DNA of 64,000 nucleotides. Source: Gemmatimonadota bacterium (lineage in GTDB: Bacteria; Gemmatimonadota; Gemmatimonadetes; Gemmatimonadales; Gemmatimonadaceae). Both the position numbers and the translations under genes were made by a program. Shown here in pieces: positions 26,976-35,715 of the stretch (position 1 is the stretch's first letter; each line of letters opens with the position of its first letter). The notes below the pieces were generated by a model. The model had not been told where the DNA came from. It saw only the letters and a program-made list of their open reading frames with translations, and ran no database searches. The DNA lies in the NCBI GenBank assembly GCA_040388625.1, contig JAZKBK010000001.1, positions 682,001 to 746,000 of the forward strand. The letters run 5' to 3'.

Positions 26976-27318
26976 CGCGCTCGCGGGTGATCGAGACTTC
27001 GGCGTATTCAACCGGGCCGGGCAGCGGCACGTGCGGCTTTCTGATCGACACGGTGGCCGACCGCACACCTCGGACGCGCAGTGCCGCAGCCGCGACGCGC
27101 TCGGCCGCCTCTTCCAGATATGCGATGTGACGTACGCTCATCACTTCGGCGACGGCGCTGTAAAGCGCGACGTAGTCGACGACGTGCGGCGGCCGTACAG
27201 TCTCGTCTACCGTCACGGAGAGATCGAGCTCCACGGGTTGCGGCAGCTGCTCCTCGTGCGGCAGCACTCCGACGCGCGCGTGGAAGCGCATTCCCCTGAG
27301 CGAAACGGTGTCGGCCAT
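26968..27318 (-). CDS. folB: Dihydroneopterin aldolase
   Basis: FolB (116 residues) cleaves dihydroneopterin, the step before FolK. LRGMRFHARVGVLPHEEQLPQPVELDL, the IAYLEEAAERVA helix with the catalytic Glu region, and VSIRKPHVPLPGPVEYAEVSI are family hallmarks; the catalytic Lys is in RKPH. The ATG at 27318 sits two bases past the trpA stop. The much longer open frame through trpA in this phase is a shadow. Confidence 0.95.
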   Translation of the reverse strand: MADTVSLRGMRFHARVGVLPHEEQLPQPVELDLSVTVDETVRPPHVVDYVALYSAVAEVMSVRHIAYLEEAAERVAAAALRVRGVRSATVSIRKPHVPLPGPVEYAEVSITRERDG

Positions 27319-27320
27319 TC

Positions 27321-28124
27321 TCAACCTGCGTTGTCGATTCCGGCACGCAGAGACCGCGTGAGTGCGATCGCCGCATCTACGCTCGTTCCCGCCGCCCGGA
27401 CGATCGCGCTGCCCACGACAACGCCGTCGGCGACGGCCGCGACTGCAGCAGCCTGACGTGCGTCCGTGACGCCGAAGCCGACGCAGATAGGCAGCGTGGT
27501 CACCGAACGCAGACGCGCGACCGTCGAGCCCAGTTCCGGCGCAATCTGCTGCTGCATACCTGTGACACCGAGGCGACTGATGAGATACACGAATCCACTG
27601 CCGTTCTGCGCAATGAGCTTCATTCGATCGACCGGGGTGGTTGGCGCGACGAGTCGGATGAACGCAAGCGGACTGGCTGTGAAGCGAGCCTCGAGTGGTG
27701 GATCTGCGCCTACGGGAAGGTCGGTAATCAACAATCCGTCGCATCGCGCGCTCACCATGCGGTCCAGTGCCCCCTCGCCAGCGGCGAGAAATGGATTGAG
27801 ATATCCGAACAGCACCACCGGAACGCCAAGAGCCGCTTCGGCGACGATTTCGAGCACGTCGCTGAATGTCGTGCCAGCGTCGAGCGCGATCTGCGAGCTT
27901 GCCTGGATGACCGGACCGTCGGCGAGCGGATCGGAGAACGGCACACCGACTTCGACTACGTCGGCGCCGGCGTCTTCCAGCCCGCGCAGCAGAGCGATCG
28001 AGCGCGCGCGATCGGGATGCCCAGCCGTCGCATAGCACACGAGCGCCTTTCTGCCCTGCTCCCGCAGAAGAGCGAACCGCTCGTCGATTCTGTTAGATGA
28101 CGTAATCGCTAACCCTGATGCCAT
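27321..28124 (-). CDS. trpA: Tryptophan synthase alpha chain
   Basis: TrpA cleaves indole-3-glycerol phosphate and channels indole to TrpB. The 267-residue barrel has the catalytic Asp and Glu regions (VEVGVPFSDPLADGPVIQ), VVLFGYLNP, ITDLPVGADPPLEA and ICVGFGVTD for phosphate binding. I start at Met 28124, which overlaps the HD-GYP gene by 32 bases. It is separated from trpB by two unrelated genes (HEAT-repeat and HD-GYP proteins). Confidence 0.96.
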   Translation of the reverse strand: MASGLAITSSNRIDERFALLREQGRKALVCYATAGHPDRARSIALLRGLEDAGADVVEVGVPFSDPLADGPVIQASSQIALDAGTTFSDVLEIVAEAALGVPVVLFGYLNPFLAAGEGALDRMVSARCDGLLITDLPVGADPPLEARFTASPLAFIRLVAPTTPVDRMKLIAQNGSGFVYLISRLGVTGMQQQIAPELGSTVARLRSVTTLPICVGFGVTDARQAAAVAAVADGVVVGSAIVRAAGTSVDAAIALTRSLRAGIDNAG

Positions 28125-29544
28125 ACCTGTCCGGATCCGCAGTCTTGATGATGGTGCGCGCAAACTGACCATCGGGTCCGGTCGCCGCAAGGTCTGTCTC
28201 GATCGGTGGCTGCAGAAGATTCCCGCGTCCGTCGCTCACCACTACCACACGCGGCCTCGACAACATCTCCGGATTCGGATTCGCGGCAAGCACGACAGCG
28301 AGCTCGAACGTGTCGAGTACGACGAGCGTTCCTGACGGATAGATCCCGAGCAGCGTGATGAACGCCTTCACTACAACCGGATCGAGTCCGCGGCGTGGAT
28401 TGTCGCGCATCTCCTGCAGTACGGCCGACGGCGGATACGGCTTGGTCTGGTACGATCGCCGGCTCGTTGCGGCGTCATACGCGTCCGCCACCGCCACGAT
28501 CCGGCTCGTCATCGCGATGGATCGCGGACGAATCACCCGCGGATAGCCGGTCAGATCGCGCCGCATGTGATGCTCGTGCGCGCTCACCATCGCACGATAC
28601 GGAAGCTCCTGCTGCCCCCGCAGCTGGAACAGAGTGAGCATTCCGAGCCACGGGTGCGCCGTGATGCGCCGCCAGTCGTCCTCGTCCAGAGCGGTGGATT
28701 TCTGAAGCAGATCGGTCGGAACGCGCGACTTGCCTATGTCGTGCATCAGCGCTGCGACGCCAAGCTCGTAGAGCTGCAGCTTGCTCATTCCAATTCGCTT
28801 CCCGAGCGCAACGGCGAAGATGCAGACGTTGACGGAGTGCGTGTACGTGTACTCGTCGTACTCACGCAGAGTCGTCAGCCCGATCAGCGACGCCTCTTCC
28901 GTCAGCACCTCGTCCACGATGGTCTGCACCGCTCGCTTGATCTTTCGCGCACTAGGTACGCGGCCCATGCGGACCGAGTTGATCACGTCCTTGGTGAGCG
29001 CGACGGACTGCGCATAGGTTCGCCGCGCCGCGGCCTTCGCGACCTCCCGCTCCTCGATCTCTTCCTCCTCATCGGCGTGAGCGGCGGCCTCGAATGCATC
29101 GACTCCCGCAGCGCGCAAGCGGCGCACGAGCTCGTCCGCATCGCCCTCGCCCGTGCTGCCGACCGTCTCCAGCAACGTGACCAGCGAGAACCATTCGCGT
29201 GGGGTTGCCTCGCGCAGCACACGCAGCGACCCGACACCAGCCGAGCGAAACAGCTCCAGCACGCGCCCGAAGCTGGCGTAGTTGCTGAGATCCAGCCGCA
29301 GTCGCGTGCCGTTCACGAAGATGAACTCGCCGTGCACGCGCAGCTCGAGCTCCGAATCCACGCTTCTGCATTCCGACGCCGCGGTAGCTAGCTCGCTCAG
29401 CGCTTTCTGCACCGCCTGATGCTCCGGAGGGTACAGTTTCATCGCGCGCGTTGCAGCGTGAGTCGCTACGATGAGCGCGCGGCCGGCGCGCCGCGTATTC
29501 GCGGTCTCTTCCCGCTCGCCCTCGTCCACCGCCGTCTGACTCAC
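28093..29544 (-). CDS. HD-GYP domain protein with a novel N-terminal domain
   Basis: This 483-residue cytoplasmic protein has an N-terminal domain (about 22-130), an acidic linker (EEEEIEEREV, 159-168) and an HD-GYP domain. The HD motif is His268-Asp269 (LMHDIGKSRVP), with His236 earlier. The GYP motif reads HEHHMRRDLTGYP (323-335): the usual HHE...DG.GYP has Met in place of Glu and Leu in place of Gly. VADAYDAATSRRSY follows as usual. HD-GYP enzymes hydrolyse cyclic di-GMP; whether this variant does is open. The start is the GTG at 29544, overlapping the HEAT gene stop as GTGA; a far longer frame runs into that gene and is spurious. Its N-terminal domain resembles that of the HEAT protein. 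Confidence 0.85.
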   Translation of the reverse strand: MSQTAVDEGEREETANTRRAGRALIVATHAATRAMKLYPPEHQAVQKALSELATAASECRSVDSELELRVHGEFIFVNGTRLRLDLSNYASFGRVLELFRSAGVGSLRVLREATPREWFSLVTLLETVGSTGEGDADELVRRLRAAGVDAFEAAAHADEEEEIEEREVAKAAARRTYAQSVALTKDVINSVRMGRVPSARKIKRAVQTIVDEVLTEEASLIGLTTLREYDEYTYTHSVNVCIFAVALGKRIGMSKLQLYELGVAALMHDIGKSRVPTDLLQKSTALDEDDWRRITAHPWLGMLTLFQLRGQQELPYRAMVSAHEHHMRRDLTGYPRVIRPRSIAMTSRIVAVADAYDAATSRRSYQTKPYPPSAVLQEMRDNPRRGLDPVVVKAFITLLGIYPSGTLVVLDTFELAVVLAANPNPEMLSRPRVVVVSDGRGNLLQPPIETDLAATGPDGQFARTIIKTADPDRYGIRVSDYVI

Positions 29545-31253
29545 GCGCTGCCTCGCATCGCGCGCGTGGCTGCACTCCGCACGACGATCTCCTTGTCGCC
29601 CAGCGCCTTGCTCACCGCCTCCAGTGCGCGCTCCGTGCCCAGCTTGCCGAGCGCCATCGCCGCGCTCGCGCGCGTCATCGGATCCTCCTTTCGCGCAAGC
29701 AGTCCGCGCGGAACGAGGATGCTTTCGAGCAGAGGCACGGATCCGTCTCCGCCGAGTGTGGCGTATGCTTCGAAGAATGCGTTCTTCTCGTTCGACGATC
29801 CGTCGCGCGTGAGACGATCCTTGATGGCGCGCTCCAACCGTGCGAGCACGGGCCGGTACTGACGTTCGGCACATGCCTTGACCACGAACAGCCGAATGTC
29901 GCGATCGCTGTCGTCCAGCCCGCGTTCCAGGACCTGCATGGCGCCGGGAGATCCGATCTGCGCGAGCGCCGCGACCGCAGCAGCGCGACTGGTTTCGGAT
30001 GCTGCGTCGAGCACTCGCGCCAGTGGTGCGACCGCCGCCGGCGATCTTATGTCACCCGCGCGACGCATTGCCTCGAGCGACACGGCTTCGTCGTCCGATC
30101 CAATCAGCGCCATCAGATCGAGAGTATTCGAACTCGCGAGACGGGTGACCGCTTCCTCGAGAATCGCACGCAGCTCGCTGTTGCGCGAGCGCACCAGATG
30201 CGACACCAGCGGCGTCAGCGCGCTTGGCTTGAGCTGCGTGAACAGCGACACCAGATCCTGTTGCGGAGGCTTGAGCTGAGTGTCTTCCAGCGCGTCGAGC
30301 AGTTGATTGAGCGTCGCAGGGTCGCTGATTCGATCCACCAGATCAGCCAGCCGCTGTTTGTGCGACGGCAGTACACCCTCCGCCCGAGCCGTCGCCGCGG
30401 CGCATTCGCGAATGAGAAACGCAGCGGTGCGAAATTGCAGTCCCGACAGGAGCACGAGCATGAAATTCTCGAGGATTCCGCAGATCTCCTCGCGCACCGT
30501 CGGATCGGCCTGCGTTTCGAACGTGTCGAGCAGCGCCGCGGCGACCGACGGGCGAAGATCACCTGCGAATTCATCGCGAATCGACTGGTGCAGGTACGTT
30601 ATCTCCTGCTCTTCCAGGAAATACAGCGTCGAGTCGAAATCGGAGATCCGTGCAAACTGCGAGGACCCGGGCCCGTACGTTCCCGCGTCCTTTTCGTTCT
30701 CGGCCGGTGCGTCGACCACGCCGGCGGGCGCGCCTCCACGCAGCAATTCGGCGCCCGGCGCGGAGTAGCCGTCGCCGCCCGCCTCCTCGTACGTGTACGA
30801 CATGCACTCGAAGTCGCATTCCCAGAACAAGGTGACGAGATCTTCGTCGCCGCCGGCCTGCGCGCGCACGGCCTTGAGGGCACCTAGAAAGAGCGGAAGC
30901 TCCTTCATCTCGAATCCCTTGCGGATCTCGAAGGAGCGTATGCCGTCCTTGTAGAAGAGCCATGGAAGGCTCTCACCGCCGCGATCGCTCTCGGCGAACA
31001 CCGGCACGTCCTCGTGCGTGAACTCCGTCTCAGTCACGCCGAACTCGATGCTGTCCATCTTCGCCCACAGCGCAACGAACGCCGCGCGCGCCGAGTCTAT
31101 GGCGCGCACGTGCATCGGGTTGTTGGGCAGATACAACTGAAACGAGCGCACAGCGCGCGCGAGCGTCTTGAGCGTCTCCGAGACCAATGGATCCACGCCG
31201 GCGCGCGAAGCGCCGAGCTGGACGCCAACCGGCGGTGTCGGAGAGAGGGACAT
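29541..31253 (-). CDS. HEAT-repeat protein sharing an N-terminal domain with the HD-GYP partner
   Basis: This 570-residue protein has no signal peptide or membrane segment. Residues 24-130 contain LARAVRSFQLYLPNNPMHVRA and then a predicted alpha/beta region similar in order to residues 22-130 of the HD-GYP protein. A variable acidic/Gly-rich stretch (about 155-205) is followed by helical HEAT or armadillo-type repeats to the end (for example GDIRSPAAVAPLARVLDAA, ALAQIGSPGAMQVLERGL, AMALGKLGTERALEAVSKAL). HEAT arrays bind proteins. It overlaps trpB by TGATG and the HD-GYP gene by GTGA, so the three are translated together. It is likely a scaffold or signalling partner of the HD-GYP protein; that is inference. 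Confidence 0.8.
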   Translation of the reverse strand: MSLSPTPPVGVQLGASRAGVDPLVSETLKTLARAVRSFQLYLPNNPMHVRAIDSARAAFVALWAKMDSIEFGVTETEFTHEDVPVFAESDRGGESLPWLFYKDGIRSFEIRKGFEMKELPLFLGALKAVRAQAGGDEDLVTLFWECDFECMSYTYEEAGGDGYSAPGAELLRGGAPAGVVDAPAENEKDAGTYGPGSSQFARISDFDSTLYFLEEQEITYLHQSIRDEFAGDLRPSVAAALLDTFETQADPTVREEICGILENFMLVLLSGLQFRTAAFLIRECAAATARAEGVLPSHKQRLADLVDRISDPATLNQLLDALEDTQLKPPQQDLVSLFTQLKPSALTPLVSHLVRSRNSELRAILEEAVTRLASSNTLDLMALIGSDDEAVSLEAMRRAGDIRSPAAVAPLARVLDAASETSRAAAVAALAQIGSPGAMQVLERGLDDSDRDIRLFVVKACAERQYRPVLARLERAIKDRLTRDGSSNEKNAFFEAYATLGGDGSVPLLESILVPRGLLARKEDPMTRASAAMALGKLGTERALEAVSKALGDKEIVVRSAATRAMRGSA

Positions 31254-32458
31254 CAGCGCTTGTTGGCCAGCATTGCGCGAACCTGAGCCACGTCCTTGTC
31301 ACCGCGTCCGCTCACGCAGAGCAGCACGGCATCGTCGGATGCCCATGTGCCCGCGGTGCCAAGCAACCACGCCACTGCGTGCGACGTTTCGAGTGCCGGC
31401 ATCACACCTTCCAGACGGCTCAGCACGCTGAACGCTTCCAGCGCTTCCGCATCGGTAACGGCGACGTACTCCGCGCGCTTGCTGTCGTGCAGAAACGAAT
31501 GCTCTGGCCCGACTCCCGGATAATCCAGACCCGCCGAGATCGAATGTGCCGGATGAACCTGGCCGCTCGCGTCCTGCAGCAGATAACTCAGCGCACCGTG
31601 AAGCACGCCCGGCCGGCCACGCGACAGCGACGCGGAATGGCGCTCGGTATCGAGACCCTCGCCCGCGGCCTCGACACCGATGAGACGCACACCGCGGTCA
31701 GCCACGAATCCGCTGAACACTCCCATCGCGTTCGATCCGCCGCCGACGCACGCCACGACAGCAGATGGCAATCTTCCGACGCGTGCCAGCATCTGCTCGC
31801 GCGCCTCACGCCCTATGACACTCTGAAGGTCACGCACCATGCGCGGATACGGCGCCGGGCCGACGACGGAGCCGATGATGTAGTGCGTCGTGTCGACGTT
31901 CGTCACCCAATCACGAATCGCCTCGCTCGTCGCGTCCTTGAGCGTGCGAGTTCCCGAATGAACCGGCACGACCGTCGCACCCATCAGTCGCATGCGAAAG
32001 ACGTTCAGCTCCTGCCGCTCCATGTCCGTCTCGCCCATGTACACGATGCACTCGAGACCGAATCGCGCGCACGCGGTTGCAGTCGCGACACCATGTTGTC
32101 CAGCGCCCGTCTCCGCGATGATGCGCCGCTTGCCCATCCGCATCGCAAGCAACGCCTGACCGATTGCGTTGTTGATCTTGTGCGCGCCAGTGTGGTTCAG
32201 ATCCTCGCGCTTCAGATAGACCGGCACGCCCACGCGCTCGCTGAACCGCGGCGCGTCGCTCAGCGGGGATGGGCGGCCAACGTAGTCGCGCAGCAGATCG
32301 GTGAAAGTGGTGACAAACGCCGGGTCCGCCATCGCCTCGTCGAATGCTCGCTCCAGCTCATCCAGCGCTGGTATCAGTGTCTCGGGAACGTATCGTCCGC
32401 CAAAGGCACCGAATCGCCCGACACTGTCGGGAGTGATAGTAGTCAAAAAGTCATGCAC
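31253..32458 (-). CDS. trpB: Tryptophan synthase beta chain
   Basis: TrpB is the PLP enzyme that condenses indole with serine. The 401-residue protein has [15 protein letters not shown], the PLP lysine in [20 protein letters not shown], the indole-tunnel Glu in [12 protein letters not shown] and the phosphate loop [10 protein letters not shown]. It lies in the order trpC-trpF-trpB and overlaps trpF by eight bases. The HEAT-repeat gene follows directly. Confidence 0.98.
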   Translation of the reverse strand: MHDFLTTITPDSVGRFGAFGGRYVPETLIPALDELERAFDEAMADPAFVTTFTDLLRDYVGRPSPLSDAPRFSERVGVPVYLKREDLNHTGAHKINNAIGQALLAMRMGKRRIIAETGAGQHGVATATACARFGLECIVYMGETDMERQELNVFRMRLMGATVVPVHSGTRTLKDATSEAIRDWVTNVDTTHYIIGSVVGPAPYPRMVRDLQSVIGREAREQMLARVGRLPSAVVACVGGGSNAMGVFSGFVADRGVRLIGVEAAGEGLDTERHSASLSRGRPGVLHGALSYLLQDASGQVHPAHSISAGLDYPGVGPEHSFLHDSKRAEYVAVTDAEALEAFSVLSRLEGVMPALETSHAVAWLLGTAGTWASDDAVLLCVSGRGDKDVAQVRAMLANKR

Positions 32459-33089
32459 TCCGAACCGCTTCCACGAAACGGCTCATCAATATGGGATCCT
32501 TGGCGCCCGGCGCCGACTCGACGCCCGATGACACGTCAACTACGTCCGGCTTGAGATGGGCGATCGCCTGGGCCACGTTATCCGGCGTCAGACCGCCGGC
32601 GATCACGAGTCTCGCCTGTCGTGGCACCGAGGCGAGCGCAGCGGCAGCCGCCGCCCAGTCGAACGATCGTCCGGTACCGCCCAGCCCATTCGCGCCCTTC
32701 GTATCGAGGACGACTGCGTCGGCACACTGAAACAGCTCGTGGGCGTCTCCCCGGAGGGCGCCGTCGACAACCGGCAGGACGGACCAGACCTCGGTAACAC
32801 CAATCGCGCGCGCCGCCATCACTGCTTTGGGCGACGAGTCGCCGTGAAGTTGCGCGACCGACAGCGGAACCGAAGTGACATAGTGGTTCAGTTCGGTCGC
32901 GTGCGGCGCGCCGAACACGCCGACGCGACGCGCCGAGCCGGAATGGCGGAGAATCGACGCAGCTTCACCAAGGGTGCGATTACGCGGGCCGCCTGCGAAG
33001 ATCACGCCGACATAATCACACCCGAGCGCGACAGCCGCCTCGACGTCACCCGCGCGCGTCAGCCCGCAGAACTTAATTCGAACGTGCAT
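32451..33089 (-). CDS. trpF: Phosphoribosylanthranilate isomerase
   Basis: TrpF isomerises phosphoribosylanthranilate. The 212-residue barrel starts [15 protein letters not shown] with the catalytic Cys in KFCGLT, and has VAQLHGDSS, the Asp segment [15 protein letters not shown] (general acid) and GGLTPDNV and DVSSGVES for phosphate. I prefer Met 33089 (GGAG nine bases upstream) over an upstream ATG at 33107. It overlaps trpC by 17 bases. Confidence 0.95.
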   Translation of the reverse strand: MHVRIKFCGLTRAGDVEAAVALGCDYVGVIFAGGPRNRTLGEAASILRHSGSARRVGVFGAPHATELNHYVTSVPLSVAQLHGDSSPKAVMAARAIGVTEVWSVLPVVDGALRGDAHELFQCADAVVLDTKGANGLGGTGRSFDWAAAAAALASVPRQARLVIAGGLTPDNVAQAIAHLKPDVVDVSSGVESAPGAKDPILMSRFVEAVRSA

Positions 33090-33921
33090 CGCGCTCCACG
33101 GCGACATCAGTGAGCAACCCCACCAACGCGCCCGCGTCCTCGGCAGCCGACACCGCGGAGCCGATCAGCACCGCGTCCGCGCCTGCCCCGGCCGCGCGTT
33201 GGACGTCGTCCCGCGACGTCATTCCGCTCTCGGCGATCGCCACGACATGGCGAGGAATGAGCGGCAGAATTCGTTCGACGGTACCCGGGTCGATTACGAG
33301 CGTTTCGAGGTTCCGATTGTTCACGCCGATGATCGTGGCCCCGGCGTCGAGGGCACGCTTCAGCTCGACCGCATCGCGCACCTCCACCAGCAAGTCGAGA
33401 CCGATCTCCGTTCCGGCTTCAATCAGCTCGGGTAGCGCCGGCATCGACAGGGCGCGCGCGATGAGCAGCGCGGCCGAAGCCCCATTCGCACGCGCCTCGT
33501 GGAGCTGAACGGGTGCCACGATGAAGTCCTTCCGGAGAACGGGAATCGGGACGCCGCGCGCGACCTCCCGCAGATCCCTTATGGAGCCGCCGAACCGTTC
33601 CGGCTCCGTCAGGACGGAAACCGCAGCCGCGCCCGCCTCGGCATAGCAGCTGGCACGGGAGAGCGCGTCGAGGTTCGGGTTTATCGAGCCCTTGGATGGC
33701 GAGCGCCGCTTGACCTCGGCGATAATCCCTACCGTCGGGCGGAGCAGCGCCTCACGGAAGGAAGGCGCTGGTGGCGCCGATCGAGCGGCAGCGAGCAGCT
33801 CCTCCTCGTGGGCGAGGAGAGCGAGAGCGCGGCTAAAGGACGCCTGCACCAGCTCGCCGAGCGTGCCAGAGGGAGGGGTCCAGCTACGCCGCGGTGCGGA
33901 AAAAGCTTGCGTTTCGGGCAT
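33073..33921 (-). CDS. trpC: Indole-3-glycerol phosphate synthase
   Basis: TrpC closes the indole ring. The 282-residue barrel contains IIAEVKRRSPSKGSI (catalytic Glu and Lys), VSVLTEPERFGGS, PVLRKDFIV (catalytic Lys), GVNNRNLETL and IAESGMTSRDDV. An ATG at 33921 gives the normal length; a TTG-started frame would cross the shared promoter region and run into lexA. It is the first gene of a block that runs through trpF and trpB to pantothenate genes, divergent from lexA, and may share control by the nearby candidate LexA operator. Confidence 0.96.
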   Translation of the reverse strand: MPETQAFSAPRRSWTPPSGTLGELVQASFSRALALLAHEEELLAAARSAPPAPSFREALLRPTVGIIAEVKRRSPSKGSINPNLDALSRASCYAEAGAAAVSVLTEPERFGGSIRDLREVARGVPIPVLRKDFIVAPVQLHEARANGASAALLIARALSMPALPELIEAGTEIGLDLLVEVRDAVELKRALDAGATIIGVNNRNLETLVIDPGTVERILPLIPRHVVAIAESGMTSRDDVQRAAGAGADAVLIGSAVSAAEDAGALVGLLTDVAVERDARSN

Positions 33922-33939
33922 TCTTCGGATAACGTACTG

Positions 33940-33954
33940 GTTCGGCGGCTGTTC
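33940..33954 (+). promoter_or_regulatory. Candidate LexA operator (GTTC-N7-GTTC)
   Basis: The 76-base gap between trpC and lexA contains GTTC, seven bases, then GTTC. This is the exact direct-repeat form known as the LexA box of Alphaproteobacteria. It is 43 bases upstream of the lexA start, a normal place for autoregulation. A TAACGT hexamer at 33930-33935 just before it could be a -10 element. LexA boxes differ between phyla, so identity is inference. Confidence 0.5.
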
Positions 33955-33997
33955 GGGGTCAGCCGTGCATGCAGACCCACCCTCTAGGAATCTGGCG

Positions 33998-34606
33998 ATG
34001 TCGCTGACCAAGCGCCAACGGGAAATTCTCAGTTATCTCGCTGAGTACACCGAAGATAACGGCTATGCGCCGAGCTTCGAGGAGATCGCGGCGCGATTCG
34101 AGTACAGCTCGCTGGCAACGGTCCACGAGCACCTGAGCAATCTCGAGCGCAAGTCTTACATCAAGCGGCGCTATAACGAGAGCCGCGGTATCGAGATCCT
34201 TCCGTCCGATCAGTATCCACGCGCCGTTCAGGTTCCCCTCATGGGAACCGTCGCCGCCGGTATGCCGATCGAGGCTATTCAGACGCACGAGACGATCGCG
34301 GTGCCGGAAGATTTCGTGCATCGCGGCGGCAATCACTATGTGCTCCGCGTCCGAGGAAACTCGATGATCGAGGACCACATATGCGATGGCGACTTCGTGG
34401 TGGTCAACGAGCGCGCCTCATGCGACAACGGTGAGACGGTCATCGCCCTCATCGATGGCCAGTCGGCGACGGTCAAGCGATTCTATCGCGAGCGCGACGG
34501 CCGCATCCGGCTGCAACCTCGCAACGATACGATGGACCCGATCTACGTTCACGAGAACGACGTCGCGATCCAGGGAATAGTCGTTGGGGTGATGCGGCGC
34601 TGCTAG
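33998..34606 (+). CDS. lexA: LexA repressor
   Basis: LexA represses DNA-damage genes and self-cleaves when RecA is activated. The 202-residue protein has a winged helix-turn-helix (SFEEIAARFEYSSLATVHEHLSNLERKSYI, 26-55) and an S24-type catalytic domain. The cleavage bond is Ala87-Gly88, the nucleophile Ser122 (VRGNSMIED) and the base Lys160 (ATVKRF). All catalytic parts are intact. The start at 33998 follows an AGGA 12 bases upstream. It is monocistronic, between divergent trpC and convergent trpD, and probably controls its own promoter through the direct repeat at 33940-33954. Confidence 0.97.
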   Translation: MSLTKRQREILSYLAEYTEDNGYAPSFEEIAARFEYSSLATVHEHLSNLERKSYIKRRYNESRGIEILPSDQYPRAVQVPLMGTVAAGMPIEAIQTHETIAVPEDFVHRGGNHYVLRVRGNSMIEDHICDGDFVVVNERASCDNGETVIALIDGQSATVKRFYRERDGRIRLQPRNDTMDPIYVHENDVAIQGIVVGVMRRC

Positions 34607-34629
34607 TGTAGTGTCCGATCGATTGTGAG

Positions 34630-34680
34630 AGCGTTACGACAGGGCCGTCATTCCGCGCCTACACGCGCGGTAACGCTTTT
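34630..34680. terminator. Possible lexA/trpD convergent terminator
   Basis: AGCGTTAC (34630-34637) pairs with GTAACGCT (34670-34677) and a second GCGC/GCGC stem is possible inside. On the plus strand the outer stem is followed by TTTT, so it could end lexA transcripts. It overlaps the last codons of trpD, and the loop is large, which lowers confidence. Confidence 0.35.
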
Positions 34681-35702
34681 CGCAGTCGTTCGAGGGCCGC
34701 TGTCGCAGAACCATCCGCGATTGCGGCCCTCGCTCTTTTGACACCCGCCGCCAACGAATCGACCATCCCGGCGACGTACACCGCCGCTCCCGCGTTCGCG
34801 ACGACCGCGGCGATCGCACCGGCGGGCGCCGTGCCGGCGAGGCAGCTTCGTATCAGCTCGGCGTTCTCCGCGGGCGTTCCTCCAATCAGCTCCGACGGCC
34901 GCGCCACGTCGGCGCCGATCGATTCCGGATCGCACTCCCACTCGGTGATCACAGCCCCACGGATCTCCAGAATTCGCGTCGGTCCGAGCGGCGAGATCTC
35001 GTCCATTCCGGGCGCACCATGCACAACGAGCGAATGAACCGTTCCGAGCGCCGCAAGCGCGTCGGCGATCACGGTCACGCGCGCCGCATCCGCCACGCCG
35101 ATCACCTGCCGGCCGACCGATGCCGGATTCGCCAGCGGCCCGATGATGTTCATCACGGTTGGAATTCCAAGCTCGCCGCGCACGGGACCAACGTGTCGCA
35201 TGGCGGGATGCATGCGGGGCGCGAACATGAACACGATGCCCGCACTGTCGTACGCGCGCCGCATTGCATCCGCATCGACGTCGATGTTGACGCCCAGCGC
35301 TTCGAGAACGTCTGCGCTACCGGATTTGGAAGTGAAGGATCGGTTGCCGTGTTTCGCTATGCGCACGCCTGCGCCGGCAGCAACGAGGGCGGCCGCCGTG
35401 GAGATGTTGAAAGTCCCGACCGTTCCGCCTCCGGTTCCGCACGTATCGACGATACCGTCGTGCTGCGGGAGATCCAGCCGAACCATCGCGCGCCGCAGTG
35501 CGCTCGCCGCACCCGCAACGACGTCGGCGCTTTCACCGCGCACGCGCAAACCGGTCAGCAATGCCGCGATCTGTACCTGCGATGCGTCGCCGCGCATGAC
35601 GACGTCGAACGCGGCCGTGATCGCGTCCTGCGTGAGCGGGCGGTCGTGCGCAAGCGCGGCTATCGCCGCCTGAAGCGGTGCAGGAGCGGGTGTCGTCGTC
35701 AT
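34659..35702 (-). CDS. trpD: Anthranilate phosphoribosyltransferase
   Basis: TrpD attaches phosphoribose from PRPP to anthranilate. The 347-residue protein has the PRPP motif DTCGTGGGTVGTFNIST, AKHGNRSFTSKSGSADVLEALG and HPAMRHVGPVRGELGIPTVMNIIGPLANP. It is separated from the trpC-led cluster by lexA and is transcribed behind an unknown coiled-coil protein 13 bases upstream. Anthranilate synthase (trpE/trpG) is not in the window. Confidence 0.97.
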   Translation of the reverse strand: MTTTPAPAPLQAAIAALAHDRPLTQDAITAAFDVVMRGDASQVQIAALLTGLRVRGESADVVAGAASALRRAMVRLDLPQHDGIVDTCGTGGGTVGTFNISTAAALVAAGAGVRIAKHGNRSFTSKSGSADVLEALGVNIDVDADAMRRAYDSAGIVFMFAPRMHPAMRHVGPVRGELGIPTVMNIIGPLANPASVGRQVIGVADAARVTVIADALAALGTVHSLVVHGAPGMDEISPLGPTRILEIRGAVITEWECDPESIGADVARPSELIGGTPAENAELIRSCLAGTAPAGAIAAVVANAGAAVYVAGMVDSLAAGVKRARAAIADGSATAALERLRKALPRV

Positions 35703-35715
35703 GACGTATAGCTAC

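Noticed and set aside
28093-28124. Overlap of trpA and HD-GYP genes considered as a frameshifted fusion
   Set aside because: Both proteins have complete ends in their own frames; the 32-base overlap is an ordinary coupled start.
31187-32554. 455-residue plus-strand frame antisense to trpB
   Set aside because: No recognisable domain; trpB and the start of the HEAT-repeat gene are certain.
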